DNA of 38,012 nt from Treponema sp. (GTDB taxonomy: Bacteria; Spirochaetota; Spirochaetia; Treponematales; Treponemataceae): NCBI GenBank assembly GCA_016296205.1, contig JAEDJS010000010.1, forward strand, positions 1 through 38,012, read 5' to 3'. Made by a program: the position numbers and the translations under genes. Below, piece after piece: positions 25,028 through 33,169 of the stretch; the first letter of the stretch is position 1; the number at the start of each line of letters is the position of its first letter. A model generated the notes under the pieces. The model saw only the letters and a list, made by a program, of their open reading frames with translations, had not been told where the DNA came from and did not search any database.

Positions 25028-25060
25028 AAAAAAGTGGAGATATCAATTCCCCACTTTATA
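25026..25060. terminator. Shared convergent terminator after the Wzi-like gene
   Basis: AAAGTGG (25031-25037) pairs with CCACTTT (25051-25057). The minus-strand reading runs into about six T's (complement of the A's at 25028-25033), so it best serves the minus-strand gene that ends at 25078. On the plus strand the following bases are only moderately T-rich. The two convergent genes are 50 bases apart. Confidence 0.7.
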
Positions 25061-25077
25061 ATTCATTTTGCTTAAAA

Positions 25078-26982
25078 TCAGAAGAAAGCCTTGAATCCCA
25101 AGTTCACAACACACCCATTTTTAACAGGATATTCATCTGTGTTGATTTTTGAATATGGAGTTTTCCAGTTAGCCTCATCTCTTGTAACTGATCCAATTGA
25201 AGTAAAGAAACTGTTAACATAACCAACAGACATATTGAATTGAACAGGGATTTTAAAATCACTCATATCATAGGAACCGTAAACAGATATTGCATTTGTC
25301 CACTGGTATGTTCCGTCATGAAGGAAATATTTTTTAAGTGTAGCTCTTTCTCCAACCGGATTAAGTTCAGAATAAATTGAACTTCCCAAAACCTGCTGTG
25401 AACCATAATCGGCACCGTGTCTTGAAAACTGGTAGCGCAAACCACAAGTTGAATTTACTTCCGGAACAAATTCAAAATTCAAAAGAATTTCATCACTGTT
25501 TGGCGGCATGTAATAACCAATGCAGGAACCATTATTTGTATAGCTTTCACTTACATAGTCATCATAATAAGGCTGATTCAAAAGAGACTGATGTGTGTAA
25601 CAGTATGGTTCAACCTTTGTATATCTTAATGAAACTTTTCCAAAGGGCAGCCACGGAATATTTGCTTTTACACCACCCTGATAAGCAAACATACATCTTT
25701 CCATTTCAAATATATTTGTTTTAAGCCCGAAGGTTTCATCAAGGAAGAATGATCCCCATACACTAAAATATTCTGGCAAAGTATATTTAACATTTGCAAA
25801 AAGAGAAAGATTATCGTAATCACCAACGTTATTCTGGAATACAACTTTATCTACAAATGGGAAAAAGTATCCAAGCTCAAATCGTTTTGGAAAAATACTT
25901 GCACTTCCAAAATCAGCATGGAAATTCTTAAAATCAGCTTCCAATAAAGTAACAGCGTAATTTGTCTGGAAGTAATAAGAATCGTTATGGATTTCTCCAT
26001 GGCTAGTAAATGCATTGCCGTTTATATACCCCTGATTAGGAAATTCAAGAGAACCAAAAAGAGTGCTTAATGTAAAATATGGGGTGATTTTAAACTTTGC
26101 ATCAAAACCGGTAAAAGGTCTTGCCATTCCGTTTAATACAAGTGAAGACCCGTTATCCATTGCAGCCCATTCACGGTCCTGGCGGGCAATTCCTATTTCT
26201 ATATTATCATTAAGCAAAGTAGTGCGCAGATCTCCCATCATTGAAAAAGCAAGAGATATTTCATTACACCAGCCGTTAAGATCGCCACCTGTACTTAAAA
26301 TTCCAATGGAATAAACAGATCCGTCCCAGAATTTTTTATAAGTATAAGGTAGACAACTGTTGTTTTGGAATTTATTTATAGTTCGGATTGTATCATCAGG
26401 ATTTCCATTTTCATCAACACTATACCAGTATTTTCCAATATCATATGTGCCAAGAAATTCCAGTGGCATTCTGGAAAGTCCAAGATCGCCATAAGTTCTG
26501 TAGGATACATTTTTTCCAAAATCACCGCAGATATTTATTGAACCATAAGTTTCAAATCCGCCGGAAGAAGATTCACTTATGTCATAAACACCACCAAAAC
26601 CTTGAGTTGTGTATGAAGCTCCAAGGTTGAGTGTAACAGGATTTTCTTCTGTTGCAGAAAAATTATAGTTAAATCTTGAAAAATCAAATCCTTTTTTTAC
26701 CTGGAATTTATTCAATTGTTTCTGGATTTCTTTTTTCTGTATTCTGACTGCATAACTTTCTTCCTGATCCTGAAGGTTAGAAAGAATTTCATTCAGTTTC
26801 TGAACTATGTATTTTTGAGTGTAAGGTCTTGTATTTGATAATTTTGTACAAAGATTTTTCTGTTCACTGGCAGAAAGAATATTATATACATTATCAGTGA
26901 TATCAACTGAGATATTAGTCTGAGCATAAAACAATCCCATTACAATTGTTAAAACAAACATAAAAGAAATAAGCTTTTTCAT
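25078..26982 (-). CDS. Outer-membrane beta-barrel protein with helical N-terminal domain
   Basis: The product is 634 residues from ATG 26982 (an in-frame GTG at 26988 overlaps the AAGGAG ribosome-binding site and is rejected). A signal peptide (about 1-21, ending FYAQ) is followed by a periplasmic helical region (about 30-100, many Gln, Lys and Glu) and a long beta-rich segment with amphipathic strands, ending in GFKAFF. It resembles the neighbouring Wzi-like proteins in layout. The function is unknown; a surface or transport barrel is the best reading. It has its own promoter (27015-27043) inside the 3' end of the upstream barrel gene and ends at a terminator shared with the Wzi-like gene. 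Confidence 0.75.
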   Translation of the reverse strand: MKKLISFMFVLTIVMGLFYAQTNISVDITDNVYNILSASEQKNLCTKLSNTRPYTQKYIVQKLNEILSNLQDQEESYAVRIQKKEIQKQLNKFQVKKGFDFSRFNYNFSATEENPVTLNLGASYTTQGFGGVYDISESSSGGFETYGSINICGDFGKNVSYRTYGDLGLSRMPLEFLGTYDIGKYWYSVDENGNPDDTIRTINKFQNNSCLPYTYKKFWDGSVYSIGILSTGGDLNGWCNEISLAFSMMGDLRTTLLNDNIEIGIARQDREWAAMDNGSSLVLNGMARPFTGFDAKFKITPYFTLSTLFGSLEFPNQGYINGNAFTSHGEIHNDSYYFQTNYAVTLLEADFKNFHADFGSASIFPKRFELGYFFPFVDKVVFQNNVGDYDNLSLFANVKYTLPEYFSVWGSFFLDETFGLKTNIFEMERCMFAYQGGVKANIPWLPFGKVSLRYTKVEPYCYTHQSLLNQPYYDDYVSESYTNNGSCIGYYMPPNSDEILLNFEFVPEVNSTCGLRYQFSRHGADYGSQQVLGSSIYSELNPVGERATLKKYFLHDGTYQWTNAISVYGSYDMSDFKIPVQFNMSVGYVNSFFTSIGSVTRDEANWKTPYSKINTDEYPVKNGCVVNLGFKAFF

Positions 26983-27014
26983 AAACACTCCTTACGTAAT
27001 AATCTATTAACTAC

Positions 27015-27043
27015 ATTATAATAATTAATCAGAAAAGTGTAAA
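27015..27043 (-). promoter_or_regulatory. Promoter of the 25078-26982 barrel gene
   Basis: TTTACA (27043 to 27038) and TATAAT (27020 to 27015) are 17 bases apart on the minus strand. The -35 lies in the last codons of the upstream barrel gene. A leader of about 25 bases carries AAGGAG (26993 to 26988). The second barrel can therefore be transcribed apart from the first. Confidence 0.6.
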
Positions 27044-28714
27044 TTTCCCGCCTAAAGTTAGTTCAAACCCCTGCTGAAAATTTCCCTGCTGGTGATTACA
27101 GTTGGAATACATGCTGAATATTCCCCTGCCATAAACCGAGAAATATCTGTTAAAAATATATTCACCTTTTAAAGTAAACTTATTGGCTAATTCTGCAACC
27201 CCTGTAAGCCCCATATTATTGGCAATTTTCTGAGCTAATTCCTGCTGGAATTCATTATTATTTTTGCACCCCTGAATATAAATTGTAAGTGGGTAATAAA
27301 TTTGATGGCCCTCTGAATCTACTTTATCGTAAACAGAAAAATCATTTTCTCCGTGAGCTGTAAAACCATAGTCAAATTCCAAAGTAGTTTTTCCAGAATC
27401 CTTGAATTTTACTCCAAGCTGGAATCCGGCACAGTCAGGGCCATATTCAGTTCCTATCCATGAACGAATTGGGTTTCTGTCGCCGATACGTTCATCATGT
27501 CGAGCAGAGCTTAATGACCAGTCTTCATGCTGTTTTAAATAAAGAAACGGACTTGTCCAAATTCCTTCGGCCATAAATGTCAATGAGTTATGGTCAGAAA
27601 GAGCTTTGTTGAATTCAGCACCCCACTGGAACCCAATACTGTTTGGAAAACTGTTGCCATAAGGAGTTGAACGTTCACTACCAACCTGTAATTCATTTTG
27701 AGCAAACAGAAGATATGTTCTTAAATTTTTAACAGGAACATATTCGGCCATAATTCCCAGATAACTTCCGCAATCAGCCTGACCGTAAATTTTTTCATTT
27801 TCCGGATCTCTTCTTCCATAATCACCTTTTGCAGAAAACTGATGAAGAATCATAAATGGATTAAGATATCGCAATTCAAAATTATCTTTAACCATTACTC
27901 CTTCCATAAATTTAAATGTAAAATTTTTAAATGGTCTGAAGGATAATTCATGGAGATACATTAATTTACGAAAACTGTACTGAGCTAAATCAAGACTATA
28001 TTTGAAATATTTATTATAGAGAAGAACCTGACTGTAAAAATCTGTCTCAAAAACCTGATTATAAATAAGACTTCCTGTTAAAGTGCGGCCAACATTATAC
28101 CCCTGCTTTCCCATAGAAAAATTAATTCCCCAGCCGTCAAAAACATGACCAGTACTAAAATAAGCATAAGTGGGGAAAAGAAATTCCATATGTTCACCCT
28201 TAAAAGGAATGTTCATAAAATTGTCACTGCGTTGCATACCGGCATAATTTTTGGCAAACATTAAATCGCTTTCTATACAAATCAAATCATCATAAGAAAT
28301 AATAACTGGAAGTGTTGCAAAACGGTTTTTATAAGCATAACGGTAATCCCATTCAATATTCTGGTTTGATTTATAATATAATTCCGGAGCAATGGACATA
28401 TTAGCAAATACTTTCATTCCCTGCAAATCAAGATGAAGAGGAGTTGAATTTAAATAGTCATTCAATTGACTGTACAATTCTTTTCCATAAGGTGAAAGCT
28501 TTTCTGGTTCCACATTAGTAAGACTTTTCTGAATTTCATTTATGCTTGCAGGAACAGAATCAACAAAACTCAGTGAAGCACATTCATTGGAAACATAATC
28601 AAGGGCTTCATAAACCCAGTGGCCGGCAGGAAGAAGCTGCTGCTTACTTATTACCTGGGAAAAAACAGATTGAAAACAGATAAAAAACATCAAAATACAA
28701 AAAAATTTTTTCAT
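27029..28714 (-). CDS. Wzi-like outer-membrane beta-barrel protein with N-terminal helical domain
   Basis: The product is 561 residues from ATG 28714. The frame stays open upstream to 28993 through the 15-bp repeats, but the true start is marked by AAGGG five bases upstream and by the signal peptide that begins there (KKFFCILMFFICFQS then VFSQ). A short helical domain (about 25-85, HWVYEALDYVSN ... INEIQKSLTNVEP) is followed by beta strands, ending in KFTLF. The block around residues 255-300 (LHELSFRP ... NPFMILHQF) is like the capsule-assembly Wzi family. Together with the promoter 28733-28761 and the divergent sugar transferase, this points to a surface glycan role. Assignment is by pattern. 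Confidence 0.78.
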   Translation of the reverse strand: MKKFFCILMFFICFQSVFSQVISKQQLLPAGHWVYEALDYVSNECASLSFVDSVPASINEIQKSLTNVEPEKLSPYGKELYSQLNDYLNSTPLHLDLQGMKVFANMSIAPELYYKSNQNIEWDYRYAYKNRFATLPVIISYDDLICIESDLMFAKNYAGMQRSDNFMNIPFKGEHMEFLFPTYAYFSTGHVFDGWGINFSMGKQGYNVGRTLTGSLIYNQVFETDFYSQVLLYNKYFKYSLDLAQYSFRKLMYLHELSFRPFKNFTFKFMEGVMVKDNFELRYLNPFMILHQFSAKGDYGRRDPENEKIYGQADCGSYLGIMAEYVPVKNLRTYLLFAQNELQVGSERSTPYGNSFPNSIGFQWGAEFNKALSDHNSLTFMAEGIWTSPFLYLKQHEDWSLSSARHDERIGDRNPIRSWIGTEYGPDCAGFQLGVKFKDSGKTTLEFDYGFTAHGENDFSVYDKVDSEGHQIYYPLTIYIQGCKNNNEFQQELAQKIANNMGLTGVAELANKFTLKGEYIFNRYFSVYGRGIFSMYSNCNHQQGNFQQGFELTLGGKFTLF

Positions 28715-28732
28715 AAAAACCCTTAATTTATA

Positions 28733-28761
28733 ATAATACTTTTTTAAACTGTCTTTGTCAA
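28733..28761 (-). promoter_or_regulatory. Consensus promoter of the 27029-28714 barrel gene
   Basis: A perfect TTGACA (28761 to 28756) and TATTAT (28738 to 28733) are 17 bases apart on the minus strand. The -35 borrows its first four bases from the first unit of the 15-bp tandem repeat. The predicted start near 28726 gives a 12-base leader with AAGGG. Changes in repeat number would alter DNA upstream of this -35 but leave the promoter intact. Confidence 0.7.
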
Positions 28762-28832
28762 ATGTGATAAAATCAAATGTGATAAAATCAAATGTGATAT
28801 AATCAAATGTGATATAATCAAATGTGATATAA
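28758..28832. repeat. Five tandem 15-bp repeats in a divergent promoter region
   Basis: The unit TCAAATGTGATATAA is repeated five times without a gap at 28758, 28773, 28788, 28803 and 28818. The first two units read GATAAAA and the last three GATATAA; a broken sixth unit (TCACAAAT) follows. The last three unit junctions carry TGATATAAT, an extended -10 on the plus strand, and the final junction (TGTGAT-ATA-ATCACA, 28823-28837) is a perfect inverted repeat. The array separates the barrel promoter (28733-28761) from the start of the sugar-transferase gene. Confidence 0.93.
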
Positions 28833-28844
28833 TCACAAATAAAC

Positions 28845-28873
28845 TTGATATTATAGCTAAAATTTAATAATAT
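28845..28873 (+). promoter_or_regulatory. Possible promoter of the sugar transferase gene
   Basis: TTGATA (28845-28850) and TAATAT (28868-28873) are 17 bases apart. The predicted start near 28880 coincides with the second ATG (28881). No Shine-Dalgarno sequence precedes either ATG. The extended -10 elements in the repeat array just upstream (28796-28833) are alternative promoters. Confidence 0.45.
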
Positions 28874-28874
28874 A

Positions 28875-30302
28875 ATGGTAATGAATACACAAGAATTTAC
28901 ACCATTTTTTAAAAAGAAATTTAGAAGCACCAGCTCTTTTATATGTGGAATCAGCCTTATGCTTATTGATTCCATTATCGTTATGCTGTGCATTGGTGCC
29001 GGTTTTTTTATAGTTAATGCAATAAATAAAGACTGGATTAATTTTAAATCATTTGTACGCTACTCAGCATTTCTTCCTGCAATTCTTATTTGTTTTGGAG
29101 TAACGGGCCTCTATCCGGGAATTTTAATCGCACCGGAAGATCAGGTTAAAAAATTTTCACTTAGTTCATTTTTCTTTTTTCTTGGACTTGCCATTGTTGT
29201 ATTCTATGAAAATGTAACAAAATTTGCCATTTCATTTGCCCTCATTCTGGCTTTGCCTTTTGCAACAATTCTGCTGCCTGTTGGACGTGAAATTTTCAGA
29301 AGGGTTTTTGCAAAATACAAATGGTGGGGAGTTCCAGTTGTTGTGTATTCCAAAGGTGATAATGCTAAAGTTATTGTAGACAGACTTGTTAAAGCACCTC
29401 ATTTTGGTTATAAACCTGCAGTAATTATTTCTGATAAAAGATGGGATACTGATGAATACAAAGGAATTCCTGTATTTTACGGAAAAACAGACATTCTGGA
29501 TGTAATCAAAAAGTTAAAGATTAAAGTTGCTATTCTCTGTGATTATTCAAAAGAAAACGAAAAAATCATGGGGTATTACCGGTATACAATCAACGTGCCT
29601 AAAAATCAGTTTAACATGAGCCTTTCTCTGCATGTAAGAGATTTTGGCGGTATTCTTGGTTATTCTGTTACTCATAATCTTACAAAACAATCGAATCTGT
29701 TTATAAAACGGTTCTTTGAAATAATCGTAATTATTTTAATTCTGCCTGTTCTTATTCCACTAATGCTGATTATTATGGTTCTGGTTAAAACTACTTCAAA
29801 AGGTCCAATTTTTTACGGACACGAAAGAGTTGGTAAAAACGGCAAAAAATTTAAAGCCTGGAAATTCCGTTCAATGGTTATAAACAGCCAGGAAATGCTT
29901 GAAGAAATTCTTGCAACAGATCCAGTAAGAGCTGCTGAATGGGAAAAAGACAGAAAATTTACAGATGATCCTAGAATCACAAAAATAGGTAAATTCCTTA
30001 GAAAAACAAGTCTGGACGAAATTCCTCAGTTATTCAACATCATTGCAGGAGAAATGAGTTTTGTTGGACCGCGGCCTGTTACTGAAGGTGAACTTTGCAA
30101 ATACGGTAAATATGCAAATTATGTATTCAGTGTAACTCCAGGTCTTAGTGGAATGTGGCAGGTTTCTGGAAGAAGCGATACTGGTTATGAAGAGCGTATA
30201 ACACTGGACACATATTACATTCAAAACTGGTCATTATGGCTTGACATCTGGATTCTTATTAAAACATTCTGGGTTGTTATAAAAGGAAAAGGGGCATACT
30301 AA
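28875..30302 (+). CDS. Polyprenyl-phosphate sugar phosphotransferase (WbaP/PssY-type initiating glycosyltransferase)
   Basis: This enzyme transfers a sugar-1-phosphate from a nucleotide sugar to undecaprenyl phosphate at the inner membrane, starting lipid-linked glycan assembly. The 475-residue protein has four N-terminal membrane helices (about 18-140), a CoA-binding-like cytoplasmic domain (about 150-255), one further hydrophobic segment (about 278-300, LILPVLIPLMLIIM) and the catalytic bacterial sugar transferase domain (about 300-470). The hallmarks are present: KFRSM, RKTSLDEIPQL and VGPRPV, then PGLSGMWQVSGR. The sugar (galactose, glucose or other) cannot be told. The start could be ATG 28875 or 28881; neither has a ribosome-binding site. 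It is one base from the downstream GTG. Confidence 0.94.
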   Translation: MVMNTQEFTPFFKKKFRSTSSFICGISLMLIDSIIVMLCIGAGFFIVNAINKDWINFKSFVRYSAFLPAILICFGVTGLYPGILIAPEDQVKKFSLSSFFFFLGLAIVVFYENVTKFAISFALILALPFATILLPVGREIFRRVFAKYKWWGVPVVVYSKGDNAKVIVDRLVKAPHFGYKPAVIISDKRWDTDEYKGIPVFYGKTDILDVIKKLKIKVAILCDYSKENEKIMGYYRYTINVPKNQFNMSLSLHVRDFGGILGYSVTHNLTKQSNLFIKRFFEIIVIILILPVLIPLMLIIMVLVKTTSKGPIFYGHERVGKNGKKFKAWKFRSMVINSQEMLEEILATDPVRAAEWEKDRKFTDDPRITKIGKFLRKTSLDEIPQLFNIIAGEMSFVGPRPVTEGELCKYGKYANYVFSVTPGLSGMWQVSGRSDTGYEERITLDTYYIQNWSLWLDIWILIKTFWVVIKGKGAY

Positions 30303-30303
30303 A

Positions 30304-32016
30304 GTGCAAAATAAAATAAAAAAAATTGCGATATTTCTCTGTTTTGCTGCAATAATGTTAGTATCAGAAATTTTTGCCCAGGAGAATTCAACTGTTTTTC
30401 CAATTACAGAAAATGATTCTCCAACAGTTTTAATTAGAGAAAACGTTAATGTATCGGAAAAAGTTGCCAATTATCGATTAAACGAAGTATATTTCCTTAC
30501 TAATGGCGTAACTAAACCGTCAGCATTAAAAAGAAAAGTTAAATTAGACAAAAGCAGAATTTTTAAAACTGAATCCGAAATCAAAGAATATCTGGATAAC
30601 ATTAACCAGCAGCTTATTAACACAAGACTTCTTGAAACCTGCAACTATACATATACATTTGTTGAAGAAGACCAGGAAAATTACAAATGTAACGTTACTT
30701 TTATTACAAGTGATTCTAATCATCTTCTTGCTCTTCCTAAACCAACTCTTGACTCAAACAAAGGTCTGCAGATTAAAGTTAAGTTAAAAGACATGAACTT
30801 TCTAGGTTTTATGAGTGACCTTAACTTTGATTTTAACTACGAAAACGAATTTGACTCATCAACAGGAGCAACACTTTTTAGCGGTGAACACAAGCATTCT
30901 TTTGGTATGAACTTCCAGTACGACTTCCCTTTTACGTTTCTTCTGGATAATACATGGACAAATGATCTGGCTTTTAGCTGGACAATTGGTTCAAACCTTC
31001 CTGAATTTTCATATGCAACAGGATTAACAACTTCCATTCCAATTGGAATTCACTCCCTGAATATTGGATTCGTCCAGTCCGTAATTAGAAATGAAGATTA
31101 TATAAAATACGGAGATGAATTATATGGTGTTGAAGCGGCCAGTCTTTCTATTCCATTGGTTATTGGAACATTGCCGGATTTATCGGAAGTAATATACAAT
31201 CCTGCCGTTACATTTACTTATAACTGGGATTATAACGGAATTTCAATTGATAATGAAGATTTGCGAAGCCCTACTTTAAGTTTTTGCCATTCTATTACTA
31301 CAGGTAGAGTTGACTGGACTGGTAATTACAGAAACGGTTATTCTGTAAATGCTACTCAAAGTTTTGGATGGAACTTTCAGACAAAAAAATTCATTCCTAC
31401 CTTGAGTGCCGACTTTCAGATTCATAAATCAATCAACTTTGGAAAAAATCCATTTCTTGGCTTTAGCGGACGTTTTTATTATTTCCACCAGTTGAATTCT
31501 AACCAGGAAATTGGTGCAAGAATTCGAGGTGTTCTTGATAAACAATACTTTGCCAATGGAAGTTATTATGCACTTAAAGTTCCTCAGGCCTTTGTGCTGA
31601 ACTTTGATATGCCTTTCCACGTGATTACTACACACTGGATGGATTGGGGCTATAAACTTTTTGGTTCCTACGATGATATGAGTAAAGCAGAAAAAATCAT
31701 CTGGTGGCTTCCTCATAAATTGTTTAATTACCTTGATTTTGAATTACAGCTGAGTCCTTTCTTTGACATGGCACTTACACGAAAACCGGAAGAAAGTCTT
31801 TACGAAATAGAGAATTCATTAATGTGGCAAAATGGCTTTTACAGTGCTGGTATTGAAGCCATTATTTTCCCTTCAAAATGGAAAAGTTTTACTGTAAGAA
31901 CAAGTATAGGTTTTGATATCGGTAAATATCTATTTAAAGATGTTATAAACCAGGAATGGCGAGATCCAAACATAAAAGGCTGGGAAATGTTCTTTGGTTT
32001 AGGATTGCATTACTAA
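30304..32016 (+). CDS. Outer-membrane protein with POTRA-like domain and beta-barrel (Omp85-like candidate)
   Basis: The product is 570 residues. A signal peptide (about 5-26, ending IFAQE) is followed by a region (about 50-135) with the strand-helix-helix-strand pattern of one POTRA domain: YRLNEVYFLTNGVTKPSAL, KSRIFKTESEIKEYLDNINQQL, then CNYTYTFVEED and CNVTFIT. From about 160 (KLKDMNFLGFMSDLNF) to the end (GLGLHY) are beta strands with aromatic girdles. Layout matches a small BamA/TamA/TpsB-type protein, but I cannot show the family's VRGY motif. The start is GTG, one base after the sugar-transferase stop, so the two are coupled. It converges on the TPR-like gene with one base between stop codons. 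Confidence 0.72.
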   Translation: MQNKIKKIAIFLCFAAIMLVSEIFAQENSTVFPITENDSPTVLIRENVNVSEKVANYRLNEVYFLTNGVTKPSALKRKVKLDKSRIFKTESEIKEYLDNINQQLINTRLLETCNYTYTFVEEDQENYKCNVTFITSDSNHLLALPKPTLDSNKGLQIKVKLKDMNFLGFMSDLNFDFNYENEFDSSTGATLFSGEHKHSFGMNFQYDFPFTFLLDNTWTNDLAFSWTIGSNLPEFSYATGLTTSIPIGIHSLNIGFVQSVIRNEDYIKYGDELYGVEAASLSIPLVIGTLPDLSEVIYNPAVTFTYNWDYNGISIDNEDLRSPTLSFCHSITTGRVDWTGNYRNGYSVNATQSFGWNFQTKKFIPTLSADFQIHKSINFGKNPFLGFSGRFYYFHQLNSNQEIGARIRGVLDKQYFANGSYYALKVPQAFVLNFDMPFHVITTHWMDWGYKLFGSYDDMSKAEKIIWWLPHKLFNYLDFELQLSPFFDMALTRKPEESLYEIENSLMWQNGFYSAGIEAIIFPSKWKSFTVRTSIGFDIGKYLFKDVINQEWRDPNIKGWEMFFGLGLHY

Positions 32017-32017
32017 T

Positions 32018-33169
32018 TTAATTAACAGTTAAAAGTCTGTTTGCGCAGGCTTTTCTGTAGTAATCATCCGGAATACAGACACTTAATCTCATGTACAATT
32101 CCTTTGCAAAAACAAGATAACCGCTGGAACAGGTGCAATCTGCAAATTGAAGGAATAATTCCCAGATGCAGTTATTTTTTCCCCATTCCACAAGATCTGT
32201 ATAATATGCTGAACAGCCTAGTAAATTTTGAATTCCATCATAAACAAAACCTGGCCGACGTTTTTCCAGAGTATTATATATTTTTTGAACTGCAGTTGTT
32301 ACACCAATTGAAGCTGCATGCAAAGCTTTCTGCTCTTCCCCCTGATTTATATAAAATGTTGTAAGAAGAGATAAAGCTTTTAGAGATTTATAGTCAGTGC
32401 TTCGAAACATATCAAAAAATTTATCAATTGTTTCTTTTTCATCTTCCTTTAAAACCTTATTCATTGATTTTTTTCTGCCAATATCTGAATAATCTTCATT
32501 ATCTTTAAGAATTGCCAGTAAGCTAGATTCAAAATGCTCTGTATCACCTATGGAATAATATAAGTCGGCAAGTTCATATAAAATATCATACTGCATTTCG
32601 GGAACATCAAGGAAAAATTTATTTTCGTATGCCGAATTATAATTTTTTAATGCAAGTTCCGTTTCACCTTCAAGACGATAAATTTTTCCAACAAGAAAAT
32701 CAGCTTCCGGATAAGCAACTGTTGTTGAAACAAATTCTGTTAACTTGGAAAAACTATTATCAAAAAAAGAAATTCCATATTTATCGATTTCTTCGTTTAC
32801 AATTTCCAGGCAAACTTTATTTTCTCGCTTTTTGAGTACTTCAATAATATCACTTAAAAGATCGCCGCTTCTTTGAATTTCTCTGTATTTTTTTACATTA
32901 TCCAGATTCCAGTTTTTCCAGTTGACTTTCTGTTTTCTTGAAGATTTTGATTTTTCAACTAAGGATAATGCTCTTCCGTAGTCATTTTCATTAAAAGCAT
33001 TATTAGCCTGAATAAGAATTCTCCAGTCTTCATCCATCATAGAAGGTTTATTTGCATATTCTGATGCAAAAACTGAATTTAAAGAGAACAAAACTGCTAA
33101 AATAAAAAAAAGTGTGCACTTTTTTAGACTACTTAAGAATGTTTCTGGAAATAAATAATTTGTTTTCAT
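32018..33169 (-). CDS. Secreted TPR-like protein
   Basis: The protein has 383 residues with a signal peptide (hydrophobic about 20-35, ending SVFASEY). The rest is helical. Residues about 45-80 (ILIQANNAFNENDYGRALSLVEKS) and about 160-215 (VGKIYRLEGETELALKNYNSAYENK, ILYELADLYYSIGDTEHFESSL) show the 34-residue TPR rhythm with conserved A/Y/G positions. TPR arrays mediate protein-protein contacts, here presumably in the periplasm. It overlaps the ispG stop by one base (TAATG) with GGAG upstream, so it is coupled to ispG. No enzymatic function is visible. Confidence 0.8.
   Translation of the reverse strand: MKTNYLFPETFLSSLKKCTLFFILAVLFSLNSVFASEYANKPSMMDEDWRILIQANNAFNENDYGRALSLVEKSKSSRKQKVNWKNWNLDNVKKYREIQRSGDLLSDIIEVLKKRENKVCLEIVNEEIDKYGISFFDNSFSKLTEFVSTTVAYPEADFLVGKIYRLEGETELALKNYNSAYENKFFLDVPEMQYDILYELADLYYSIGDTEHFESSLLAILKDNEDYSDIGRKKSMNKVLKEDEKETIDKFFDMFRSTDYKSLKALSLLTTFYINQGEEQKALHAASIGVTTAVQKIYNTLEKRRPGFVYDGIQNLLGCSAYYTDLVEWGKNNCIWELFLQFADCTCSSGYLVFAKELYMRLSVCIPDDYYRKACANRLLTVN

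Noticed and set aside
26983..26988. GTG start for the 636-residue version of the barrel gene
   Set aside because: The GTG overlaps the AAGGAG that serves ATG 26982; the signal peptide fits the ATG.
28758..28837. CRISPR array
   Set aside because: The 15-bp units are contiguous without spacers, so this is a tandem repeat, not CRISPR.
28823..28837. CRP or FNR site from the TGTGAT...ATCACA inverted repeat
   Set aside because: The spacing (3 bases between 6-bp arms) does not match CRP (N6) or FNR (N4) sites; kept as an unassigned inverted repeat.
28715..28993. N-terminal extension of the barrel gene, with a repeated YITFD motif
   Set aside because: It is open only because the 15-bp repeat is a multiple of three. 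A ribosome-binding site, signal peptide and consensus promoter all place the start at ATG 28714, so the extension lies upstream of the mRNA start.
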